Assembly (NCBI GenBank): GCA_003524705.1
Contig: DQGV01000335.1
Span: 1-7,376 of the forward strand
DNA length: 7,376 nt
Source: Anaerolineae bacterium
GTDB taxonomy: Bacteria; Chloroflexota; Anaerolineae; Anaerolineales; Villigracilaceae
Direction: 5' to 3'
Shown here: in pieces, positions 1-5,614 of the stretch
Numbering within the stretch: the stretch's first letter is position 1
How the letters are laid out: every line of letters begins with the position of its first letter
Notes under the pieces: generated by a model
Seen by the model: only the letters and a program-made list of their open reading frames with translations
Told to the model about the DNA's origin: nothing
Databases searched by the model: none
Program-made: the position numbers and the translations under genes

Positions 1-522
1 AACAACAATTGGGATTTGTACGTCCTCAATGTTGAGACAGGTACTGAATATCAACTGACCGATTCGCCGACAGATGAAACCTTCCCGGCTTGGTCACCAA
101 ACGGAAAACAAATTGCCTTCCTTTCTAACGAAGATGGCGCAACAGATTTACACGTGATTGATTTGGAAACTGGAGAAATCACGCGCCTGACTGTGGACGG
201 CAAAACCAACAATGCAACTTGGTCTCCTGAAGGTGATAGGATTGCTTACCAATCTGAACGCAATGGCAACCTTGATATCTATAGCTATGATTTCAATGAG
301 GACAAGGAATACCGTGTGACTGATTACGAAGGTATTGACTCTGGTCCAACTTGGGATTGTGGTGGCACAAACTTAGCCTTTACATCCTTACGTGATGGTG
401 ATGCCAATGTGTTCCAAGTATTCTGGCAAGGTGGCGGAGCAAGCAATATGACCATTGACCCTGCCACAGATAAATGGTCTCAATGGCGACCTTCCAATGA
501 TGTATCGAGTACTGGTTACTAA
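1..522 (+). CDS. TolB/PD40-type beta-propeller protein, C-terminal fragment
   Basis: The frame is open from the left edge (NNNWDLYVLNV...) and ends at TAA 520-522, so 173 residues of a larger protein are present and the true start is outside. A TTG at position 16 lies inside the repeat pattern and is not a credible start. At least three PD40/WD40-like blades are visible, each with the W-S-P-x-G-x-x-I-A-[FY] signature: AWSPNGKQIAFLS at fragment residues 30-42, ATWSPEGDRIAYQS at 72-85, and a degenerate PTWDCGGTNLAFTS at 116-129. A last partial blade contains WSQWRPS. Asp/Asn turns precede D-[IL]-[YH]-x-[IY]-D strands (TDLHVID, NLDIYSYD), as in the C-terminal propeller of TolB and related surface or periplasmic proteins. 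Such propellers serve as protein-interaction scaffolds. The missing N-terminus prevents a specific assignment, and no Pal/Tol partner genes are adjacent. The family call is firm; the function is unknown. Confidence 0.85.
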   Translation, partial: NNNWDLYVLNVETGTEYQLTDSPTDETFPAWSPNGKQIAFLSNEDGATDLHVIDLETGEITRLTVDGKTNNATWSPEGDRIAYQSERNGNLDIYSYDFNEDKEYRVTDYEGIDSGPTWDCGGTNLAFTSLRDGDANVFQVFWQGGGASNMTIDPATDKWSQWRPSNDVSSTGY

Positions 523-542
523 AAGATATATCTAAGTGAATT

Positions 543-579
543 AAAACTCCCCGATTTATCAAAATCGGGGAGTTTTCTT
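543..579 (+). terminator. Intrinsic terminator after the beta-propeller gene
   Basis: A perfect 15-bp inverted repeat pairs 543-557 (AAAACTCCCCGATTT) with 562-576 around a 4-nt loop (ATCA). The stem has a GC-rich core and ends in TTTT followed by CTT. It begins 20 nt after the stop codon. The A-run on the 5' side makes it a possible terminator in the opposite direction too. It separates the propeller gene from the efp promoter. Confidence 0.92.
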
Positions 580-605
580 GAGCCTAGCCATGATACGCTA
601 CTCGT

Positions 606-614
606 TGGTATAAT
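606..614 (+). promoter_or_regulatory. Extended -10 promoter for efp
   Basis: TGG followed by a consensus TATAAT (609-614) forms an extended -10 element (TGnTATAAT) 39 nt before the efp start. No good -35 hexamer sits 16-18 nt upstream (AGCCAT at 586-591), which fits an extended -10 promoter that does not need one. It lies just downstream of the preceding terminator, as expected for a new transcription unit. A purine-rich Shine-Dalgarno, AAGGAAAG (638-645), follows. Confidence 0.75.
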
Positions 615-653
615 CCGCCCGCTTATAAAAATTATTCAAGGAAAGAAAAACGC

Positions 654-1211
654 ATGATAGATGTAAATGAACTTCGCAAAGGGGTCACATTTGAATTAGA
701 TGGAAACCTCTACAAAGTGATTGACTACAGTCACAACAAAACTGGACGTGGCAACGCCACCATTCGCGTCAAGGCTCGTAACTTGTTGACCGGGGCAAAC
801 ATTGAACGAACTTTTAATTCAGGTTTATCCGTACAAGATGTCAGTTTAGATTTCGCCAACGTCTCTTATTTATATAACGATGGCGATATGTATTACTTCA
901 TGGATAATAAAACCTTTGAACAGCCTGCCATCAAAAAAGAATCATTGGGTGATAGTGCTCAATTTCTCAGCGAAGGCATGGAAGTTAAATTAACTTTCTA
1001 CAAAGGCGAAGCCATTGATATTGAAATGCCCACCTCAGTAGATTTGAAAGTTGTGGAAGCTGAAATGGCAATTCGTGGCGATACTGCAACGGGCGTTACC
1101 AAAAAAGTCACTACTGAAACTGGTGTGGTTGTACAATGCCCGAACTTCGTCAATGTGGGTGACACCATCCGCGTAGACACTCGCACAGGCGAATACGTCA
1201 CACGTGTATAA
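654..1211 (+). CDS. efp: Translation elongation factor P
   Basis: EF-P binds the ribosome between the P and E sites and relieves stalling at consecutive prolines. The 185-aa length matches the family. The N-terminal KOW-like domain (about 1-62) carries the loop that reaches the peptidyl-transferase centre, an OB domain follows (about 65-125) with LYNDGDMYYFMDNKTFEQ, and the second OB domain ends with the family signature VGDTIRVDTRTGEYVTRV. The tip loop reads KTGRGNA, putting Arg at position 32 where E. coli has the modified Lys34 in KPGKGQA. This resembles the Thermus type (KLGRGGA) more than lysine-modified EF-Ps. No modification gene (earP, epmA/epmB, ymfI) is in the window, so the Arg may be unmodified or modified by an enzyme encoded elsewhere. 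The ATG follows AAGGAAAG at 638-645, and the next gene starts 3 nt after the stop. Confidence 0.98.
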   Translation: MIDVNELRKGVTFELDGNLYKVIDYSHNKTGRGNATIRVKARNLLTGANIERTFNSGLSVQDVSLDFANVSYLYNDGDMYYFMDNKTFEQPAIKKESLGDSAQFLSEGMEVKLTFYKGEAIDIEMPTSVDLKVVEAEMAIRGDTATGVTKKVTTETGVVVQCPNFVNVGDTIRVDTRTGEYVTRV

Positions 1212-1214
1212 GTT

Positions 1215-1544
1215 ATGAAGACTCCTGCTGGTAAAGAATGCTCGCACTTTTATGGTGATTACTTTCGCGGCAAAAACATTGAAGAATGCCGTTTATTAAA
1301 AGTGCAAGGTCAAACATGGTCTCGTGATTTATGTAAAACATGTATTGTGCCTGAAATTGCGCGCGCCAATTCTTGTCAGCATTTGCAATTGAATGTCGTT
1401 GTTGCACGTCCACTTGCGTTTCTGTTTCAAAAAAGAGTGCAAGTGAGTGCATTTTGTGAAAAAGTAAAACGCGGCGTGGATGAACCACATATCGGCTGTG
1501 GGGAATGTCATGCATTGCCGTTCAAATTTGAAGTGAAAGAATAA
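1215..1544 (+). CDS. Small cysteine-rich protein translationally coupled to efp
   Basis: This is a 109-aa soluble protein of unknown function. It has eight cysteines: C9, C25, C40, C43, C54, C81, C95 and C98. They include two C-x2-C pairs (CKTC at 40-43, CGEC at 95-98), and His residues lie near several of them (H11, H56, H92, H99). This points to one or two zinc or Fe-S sites; the metal is my inference. There is no signal peptide or membrane segment, so it is probably cytoplasmic. The ATG lies 3 nt after the efp TAA with no recognisable Shine-Dalgarno, so translation is probably coupled to efp. From memory, a similar protein follows efp in other Anaerolineae, which I cannot verify here. An overlapping minus-strand open frame (1213-1515) encodes a less protein-like sequence and is taken as a shadow. 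Confidence 0.85.
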   Translation: MKTPAGKECSHFYGDYFRGKNIEECRLLKVQGQTWSRDLCKTCIVPEIARANSCQHLQLNVVVARPLAFLFQKRVQVSAFCEKVKRGVDEPHIGCGECHALPFKFEVKE

Positions 1545-1552
1545 AAGTAAAA

Positions 1553-1605
1553 CGTCCCGCAGGTTTTTATAAATCGTCAGGTTTATCTACTAAACCTGTG
1601 GGACG
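1553..1605. repeat. Inverted repeat with alternative inner hairpin
   Basis: A 14-bp outer stem pairs 1553-1566 (CGTCCCGCAGGTTT) with 1592-1605 (AAACCTGTGGGACG), with one G-U position, around a 25-nt loop. Inside it, 1578-1585 (CAGGTTTA) pairs perfectly with 1591-1598 (TAAACCTG) around TCTAC. The two structures compete for AAACCTG. On the plus strand no strong U-run follows. On the minus strand the stem is followed by TTTTACTTTTAT, so it is a better terminator in that direction. It fills almost the whole 75-nt gap between the Cys-rich gene and the HAD-DinB gene. It could be a weak terminator or attenuator, or a small dispersed palindromic element. Confidence 0.7.
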
Positions 1606-1619
1606 ATGCTTAATTAAAC

Positions 1620-2810
1620 ATGACCTTAACTTTATTATTAGATTTAGACGATACCTTACTCAATACCAATTTACAAAGTTTTGTACCAGCGTATTTTCAA
1701 GCATTAGCAAATGAACTTGCGCCACAAATTACACCAACGCTTATGTTTCGCGCGTTAATTGCTGGCACACAAAAAATGAATGAAAGCACAGATTTCACAA
1801 AAACATTGCGTGAAATTTTTGATGAAGAGTTTTACCCGCAAATTGATGTGGAACGCGGCAAACTTGATTCTGCTATTGAAAATTTTTACGAAAATATCTT
1901 CCCAACCTTACAAAATTTAACTTCACCAAAAGCAGGCGCGAAAGAATTTGTAGAATGGGCATTCACAAAAAAATTTCACATTGCAATTGCAACCGACCCA
2001 CTTTTGCCAACCAAAGCCACGCATCATCGTTTGCGTTGGGCGGGCTTTCAACCTGAACAATTTGAAATTGTCTCTACCTACGAAAATTTTCATTTTTCAA
2101 AAACATACCCCGCTTATTATGCTGAGGTGTTGGGAATGATGGGATGGAGTGATAACTCTATTCTGATGGTAGGCAATGATGTGGATAGAGACATCCTCCC
2201 TGCAAAAAGGTTGGGGCTGAAAACTTTTCTTGTAGATGTAGAACCCGCCTCCACGTCTAAGGGAGAAGCGGATTCAGCAGGGTCATTATCAGATTTACGC
2301 CTGTGGCTTGAGTCTATCAATCTGACAGAATTGACTCCAAATTTCAAATCAAAAGATTCTGTTTTGGCAATTTTATCTTCTACGCCTGCGGTCTTAAATA
2401 GCCTGTTATTAAATTTAGATTCTGATTCATGGTCTCGCAAAACAGATAAAGATGATTGGAATTTAATCGAATTGATTTGTCACTTAAGAGATACAGAACG
2501 CGAAATTCATTCTATGCAACTTAAATTATTTAATGGGCATGAAGAACCATTTATCCCAAGACCTGATACAGGTGTGTGGGCGAGCCAGCGTGATTATTTA
2601 CACGAAAATGGACGACAGGCTTTACAAGAATTTAACATTGCTAGAAAAGAAACAATTGACTTTTTACAAAAAATATCAGACGAAGCCTGGAATCGAAAAG
2701 CACGCCATGCCATTTTTGGACCAACCAACTTTTTAGAAGTGGTCAGCTTTATGGCAGACCACGACCGTTTGCATATTCAACAAACATGGGATGTGTTGAA
2801 AAAATTGTAA
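1620..2810 (+). CDS. HAD-family hydrolase fused to a C-terminal DinB-like domain
   Basis: This 396-aa protein has two domains. Residues 1 to about 205 are a haloacid dehalogenase-type phosphatase fold. Motif I is DLDDT (nucleophile D8, acid D10), motif II contains T125 (AIATDP), motif III is K161 in HFSKTYPAYY, and motif IV is GNDVDRD (D187, D191) followed by PAKRLGL. All catalytic positions are present, so phosphohydrolase activity is plausible; the substrate is unknown. A variable linker (about 206-245) leads to a DinB/YfiT-like helical domain. Its metal-site pattern is H288 (ELICHLRDTE) with H381 and H385 (ADHDRLHIQQ), and it has a conserved W280 before helix 2. The frame is unbroken across the junction. 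The ATG is the first possible start after an in-frame stop at 1611-1613, and it places DLDDT in the usual position. No Shine-Dalgarno is visible. The gap to fabF is 73 nt. Confidence 0.85.
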   Translation: MTLTLLLDLDDTLLNTNLQSFVPAYFQALANELAPQITPTLMFRALIAGTQKMNESTDFTKTLREIFDEEFYPQIDVERGKLDSAIENFYENIFPTLQNLTSPKAGAKEFVEWAFTKKFHIAIATDPLLPTKATHHRLRWAGFQPEQFEIVSTYENFHFSKTYPAYYAEVLGMMGWSDNSILMVGNDVDRDILPAKRLGLKTFLVDVEPASTSKGEADSAGSLSDLRLWLESINLTELTPNFKSKDSVLAILSSTPAVLNSLLLNLDSDSWSRKTDKDDWNLIELICHLRDTEREIHSMQLKLFNGHEEPFIPRPDTGVWASQRDYLHENGRQALQEFNIARKETIDFLQKISDEAWNRKARHAIFGPTNFLEVVSFMADHDRLHIQQTWDVLKKL

Positions 2811-2840
2811 TTTTGTGGCGTGTCGAACTGGAAAAATGAG

Positions 2841-2860
2841 GGTTAATCAATTAGGTTAAT
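2841..2860 (+). promoter_or_regulatory. Direct repeat GGTTAAT upstream of fabF, possible operator
   Basis: Two copies of GGTTAAT (2841-2847 and 2854-2860) lie 13 nt apart in the 73-nt leader of fabF, before the Shine-Dalgarno AAGGAG (2867-2872). I see no convincing -35/-10 pair in this gap, so fabF may be read from an upstream promoter or from a non-consensus one. The repeat matches no fatty-acid regulator site I know (FapR, FabT or FadR), so the operator role is speculative. Confidence 0.25.
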
Positions 2861-2883
2861 GCTTTGAAGGAGTAAAACAATAC

Positions 2884-4122
2884 ATGAGAAAACGAGTTGT
2901 AGTAACAGGCATGGGTTGTATTAGCCCTGTTGGAAATAATGTAAAAGATACTTGGGATGCTTTGCTGGCGGGAAAATCTGGTGCTGGCTTAATTACTCAA
3001 TTTGATGCAAGCAATCATAAAACAAAGTTTGCCGCCGAAGTAAAAAACTTTGACGGTGTGGCATTTTTTGGCGTGAAAGAAGCCCGCAAGTTAGACCGTT
3101 TTGCTCAACTTGGGTTAGCGGCGGCACATGAAGCCTTAGAACAATCAGGCTTGAAAATTGATGAATCGAATCGTGACCGTATCGGAATTTTTATTGGCTC
3201 TGGCATTGGTGGGATTAACATTATTATTGAACAATATGAATTGATGAAACAACGTGGACCAGAGCGTGTCAGTCCATTCTTAATTCCGATGATGATTCCT
3301 GATTCTGTTGCTGGGAATCTTGCCATTCGCGTTGGCGCACGCGGACCGAACATGTCTATGGCGACGGCTTGTGCAACAGGCACAAATGCTTTAGGTGAGG
3401 CGGCAGAGACGATTCGACGTGGCGCGGCAGATGTGATGATTGCCGGTGCTTCTGAAGCGGCGATTAATTCACTTGCATTTGCAGGTATGAATACGATGAC
3501 GGCACTATCTACTCGGAACGATGATTATCTGCATGCTTCTCGTCCATTTGATAAAAACCGTGATGGTTTTATGATGGGTGAAGGGGCAGGCATTATGATT
3601 TTAGAGTCACTTGAACATGCTCAGGCTCGTGGCGCAAATATCATTTGTGAATTTACGGGTTATGGCACATCGGATGATGCACATCATATTTCAGCCCCAG
3701 CCGATAATGGTGCGGGTGCGGCACTTTCGATGAAATGGGCATTGGAAGATGCAAATTTCAAACCTGCTGATATTCAATATATTAATGCGCATGGCACGTC
3801 AACTCAATTGAATGATAAAAGTGAAACCGCCGCAATTAAAACTGTATTTGGAGAACAGGCTTATAACATCCCCGTTTCTTCTACAAAATCAATGACGGGG
3901 CATTTGTTGGGTGCATCTGGTGCAGTAGAAGCGATTGTTGGGGCGTTGGTCATTCAACAGGGTGTCATCCCAGCTACCATCAATTATGAAACGCCTGACC
4001 CTGCATGTGATTTGGATTATGTTCCCAATCAATCACGCAATGCCAAAGTAGATGCAATCATGTCTAATTCATTTGGCTTTGGCGGACATAACGCCACGTT
4101 AATTCTTAGTCGCTATCAATAA
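2884..4122 (+). CDS. fabF: 3-oxoacyl-[acyl-carrier-protein] synthase II
   Basis: FabF (KAS II) condenses malonyl-ACP with a growing acyl-ACP in type II fatty acid synthesis, in the cytoplasm. The 412-aa length equals the usual FabF length. The thiolase-fold active site is intact and falls on the same numbering as the E. coli enzyme: C163 in TACATGTNAL, H303 in NAHGTSTQLND, K335 in SSTKSMTGH and H340. The N-terminal RVVVTGMGCISPVG and C-terminal NSFGFGGHNA signatures are typical. KAS II is favoured over the chain-length factor type because the Cys is present. The start has the Shine-Dalgarno AAGGAG at 2867-2872, and an upstream in-frame extension is not needed. fabH follows, with its Shine-Dalgarno overlapping the fabF stop codon, so the two are co-transcribed. 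fabD, fabG and acpP are not in the window. Confidence 0.98.
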   Translation: MRKRVVVTGMGCISPVGNNVKDTWDALLAGKSGAGLITQFDASNHKTKFAAEVKNFDGVAFFGVKEARKLDRFAQLGLAAAHEALEQSGLKIDESNRDRIGIFIGSGIGGINIIIEQYELMKQRGPERVSPFLIPMMIPDSVAGNLAIRVGARGPNMSMATACATGTNALGEAAETIRRGAADVMIAGASEAAINSLAFAGMNTMTALSTRNDDYLHASRPFDKNRDGFMMGEGAGIMILESLEHAQARGANIICEFTGYGTSDDAHHISAPADNGAGAALSMKWALEDANFKPADIQYINAHGTSTQLNDKSETAAIKTVFGEQAYNIPVSSTKSMTGHLLGASGAVEAIVGALVIQQGVIPATINYETPDPACDLDYVPNQSRNAKVDAIMSNSFGFGGHNATLILSRYQ

Positions 4123-4131
4123 AGGAGCCTC

Positions 4132-5235
4132 ATGCCTTACGCACACATCACAGGCTGGGGAATATCCGTCCCAGAGCCTGTACTAACAAATGATGATATT
4201 TCAAAAATGGTGGATACTAACGATGAATGGATTCGTGAACGCACAGGCATTCGTGAACGCCACATTGCACGCGAAGACCAATTTCCATCCACGCTAGGGG
4301 TTGAAGCGGCGATTAAAGCATTGAAGGTAGCCAACATTGCACCTACCGAAATTGATTTAATTATATGCACTAGTTCATCACCAGAATATATTTGGCCCCC
4401 CACAGCCTGTTTAATCCAAGACCAAATTGGTGCCACGAAAGCCGGTGCATTTGACTTGCAAGGCGTTTGCACCGGTTTTATCTATGCTACCAACATGGCG
4501 GCGCAATCCATTCGCAGTGGTTCAATAAAAAATGCTTTGGTGATTGGTACTGAAACTTTATCGCGCTTTATCAATTGGAAAGATAGAAGCACATGTATTT
4601 TATTTGGTGATGGGGCAGGGGCGTTTGTGTTACAAGCCAGTGAAACTCCGGGCGGAATCTTATCTGCTGTGATGCGCTCTGACGGTTCAGGCGCAGATTC
4701 GTTGATATTAAAAGGCGGTGGTTCACGCTACCCAGCCAGTGAAACAACATTGGTTGAGAATAAGCACTATGTTGAAATGGATGGCAAAGCAGTATTTCGT
4801 TTTGCGACGCGGGTGATGGGGCAAGCCGCCAAAGAAGCCTTAGAAAAAGCAGGTATGACCACGGATGACATTCAATGGATTGTTCCGCACCAAGCCAATT
4901 ACCGCATTATTGAAACAGCCGCAAAATATCTCAAAATGTCACTTGATAAGTTTGTTATCAATGTGGATAGATATGGAAATACATCTACTGCCTCAATTCC
5001 AATTGCTACAGTGGAAGCGGTAGAAAAGGGCATGATTAAAAACGGAGACAAAATAGTGCTAGTCGGTTTCGGTGGCGGATTAACATGGGGCGCGTTAGTC
5101 GCCGAATGGACTGGACCTGTACCTTCTAAACGTAATGTTTACCCAGAACAATATCGTTTCTTTGCACGTTTACGCTCATTGGCTCGTCGGGCTTTCCGTT
5201 ATCTCGAAGGTTTATTCTCTCGACGCGAGTTGTAA
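4132..5235 (+). CDS. fabH: 3-oxoacyl-[acyl-carrier-protein] synthase III with basic C-terminal tail
   Basis: FabH (KAS III) starts fatty acid synthesis by condensing an acyl-CoA with malonyl-ACP. The Cys-His-Asn triad is complete: C113 in GVCTGF, H253 in VPHQAN and N283 in YGNTSTASIP. Other family signatures are NDEWIRERTGIRERH near the N-terminus, FGDGAGA, and the glycine-rich GFGGGLTWGA. The catalytic fold ends at about residue 327; family members are usually about 310-335 aa, while this one has 367. The extra roughly 40 residues are rich in Arg and aromatics (for example RFFARLRSLARRAFRYLEGL) and could form a basic amphipathic helix. The primer preference (acetyl- or branched-CoA) cannot be read from the sequence. 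The ATG follows AAAGGAG at 4121-4127, which overlaps the fabF stop and supports a two-gene operon. Confidence 0.96.
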   Translation: MPYAHITGWGISVPEPVLTNDDISKMVDTNDEWIRERTGIRERHIAREDQFPSTLGVEAAIKALKVANIAPTEIDLIICTSSSPEYIWPPTACLIQDQIGATKAGAFDLQGVCTGFIYATNMAAQSIRSGSIKNALVIGTETLSRFINWKDRSTCILFGDGAGAFVLQASETPGGILSAVMRSDGSGADSLILKGGGSRYPASETTLVENKHYVEMDGKAVFRFATRVMGQAAKEALEKAGMTTDDIQWIVPHQANYRIIETAAKYLKMSLDKFVINVDRYGNTSTASIPIATVEAVEKGMIKNGDKIVLVGFGGGLTWGALVAEWTGPVPSKRNVYPEQYRFFARLRSLARRAFRYLEGLFSRREL

Positions 5236-5265
5236 GAGAACGCCTCGCGCTTTATGTCATAGCCA

Positions 5266-5319
5266 CAGAGAACCTAGAGATTTTGAGAATCTTTCTCAGA
5301 GGTCTCTGCTAAGTTTTTT
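5266..5319 (+). terminator. Structured terminator after fabH, repeat-like
   Basis: Positions 5266-5275 (CAGAGAACCT) pair with 5300-5308 (AGGTCTCTG) in a 9-bp stem with one bulged A (5272). An inner GAGA (5277-5280) pairs with TCTC (5294-5297), giving a rod-like structure. A T6 run (5314-5319) starts 5 nt after the stem, so it can work as an intrinsic terminator for fabF-fabH. The CCACAGAGAACC... composition resembles the CAGAGA-rich intergenic repeats dispersed in many bacterial genomes (from memory), so it may be a decayed repeat copy used as a terminator. The 159-nt gap 5236-5394 otherwise holds only a weak hairpin over the fabH stop (5224-5229 with 5244-5249) and the tatA leader. Confidence 0.6.
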
Positions 5320-5355
5320 ACACTACAAATCTCTAACCATTTTTTCATTGACTCG

Positions 5356-5364
5356 TGGTACGAT
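5356..5364 (+). promoter_or_regulatory. Possible extended -10 promoter for tatA
   Basis: TGG plus TACGAT (5359-5364) has the same extended -10 layout as the efp promoter and lies 30 nt before the tatA ATG, after the fabH terminator. There is no good -35 at 16-18 nt. The TTGACT at 5348-5353 lies too close upstream to pair with this -10 and has no -10 at its own correct distance. The Shine-Dalgarno AAGGAG (5383-5388) is strong and 6 nt from the start. Confidence 0.45.
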
Positions 5365-5394
5365 TCAATTTGAAAATTAATTAAGGAGTATGGA

Positions 5395-5580
5395 ATGTTT
5401 GGTTTACCACGCGGTTCAGAATGGATTATTATCCTCGTTATTGTGATTTTGCTTTTCGGTCCTGGTCGCATCGGAAAAATTGCAAGCGAATTAGGCAGAA
5501 GCATCAAATCATTTCGTGAAGGCTTAGGCAATAAAGAAGAAGAAACAACCGATAAGACCGAAACCGAAGAAACAAAATAA
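5395..5580 (+). CDS. tatA: Sec-independent (Tat) translocase subunit TatA
   Basis: TatA oligomerises in the membrane with TatC (and TatB, where present) to export folded proteins with twin-arginine signals. The 61-aa protein has the standard architecture: a short polar N-terminus with an acidic residue at the start of the membrane segment (E9), one transmembrane helix (about 10-21, WIIILVIVILLF), the F21-G22-P23 hinge, an amphipathic helix (about 26-43, IGKIASELGRSIKSFREG), and an acidic, disordered tail (47-61, rich in E, T and K). The single FG motif and short length favour TatA over TatB, although many lineages use one bifunctional protein. tatC is not in the window. The start is fixed by AAGGAG at 5383-5388; an ATG at 5390 is out of frame. 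Confidence 0.95.
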   Translation: MFGLPRGSEWIIILVIVILLFGPGRIGKIASELGRSIKSFREGLGNKEEETTDKTETEETK

Positions 5581-5614
5581 ACAAAAGGCTCTCGTTTGAG
5601 AGCCTTTTGTTTTT
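5581..5614. terminator. Bidirectional terminator between tatA and the mgtC-like gene
   Basis: A perfect 13-bp stem pairs 5581-5593 (ACAAAAGGCTCTC) with 5598-5610 (GAGAGCCTTTTGT) around the loop GTTT, followed by T5 (5610-5614). It starts directly after the tatA stop. On the minus strand the same stem is followed by a T-rich stretch (TTTATTTTG), so it can also stop the convergent minus-strand transcript. The minus-strand stop codon (5613-5615) lies in the T-tail. Confidence 0.93.

Noticed and set aside
16..18. TTG as the start of the beta-propeller gene
   Set aside because: The frame is open to the left edge, and the residues before it fit a blade strand; the gene is truncated by the window.
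1213..1515. Minus-strand open frame of 100 codons opposite the Cys-rich gene
   Set aside because: The plus-strand gene has structured Cys spacing and couples to efp. The minus frame has a composition typical of a shadow and no ribosome binding site.
1568..1573. TATAAA as a -10 for the HAD-DinB gene
   Set aside because: There is no -35 and no TGn extension, and it lies in the loop of the inverted repeat; too weak to list.
1967..1976. A-run within the HAD domain as a programmed slippage site
   Set aside because: The zero frame continues through the whole HAD and DinB regions with all motifs intact, and similar A-runs are common in this AT-rich gene.
5348..5353. TTGACT as a -35 box for tatA
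   Set aside because: At 16-18 nt downstream there is only TGAAAA-like sequence, and the better -10 (TACGAT, 5359) is too close.
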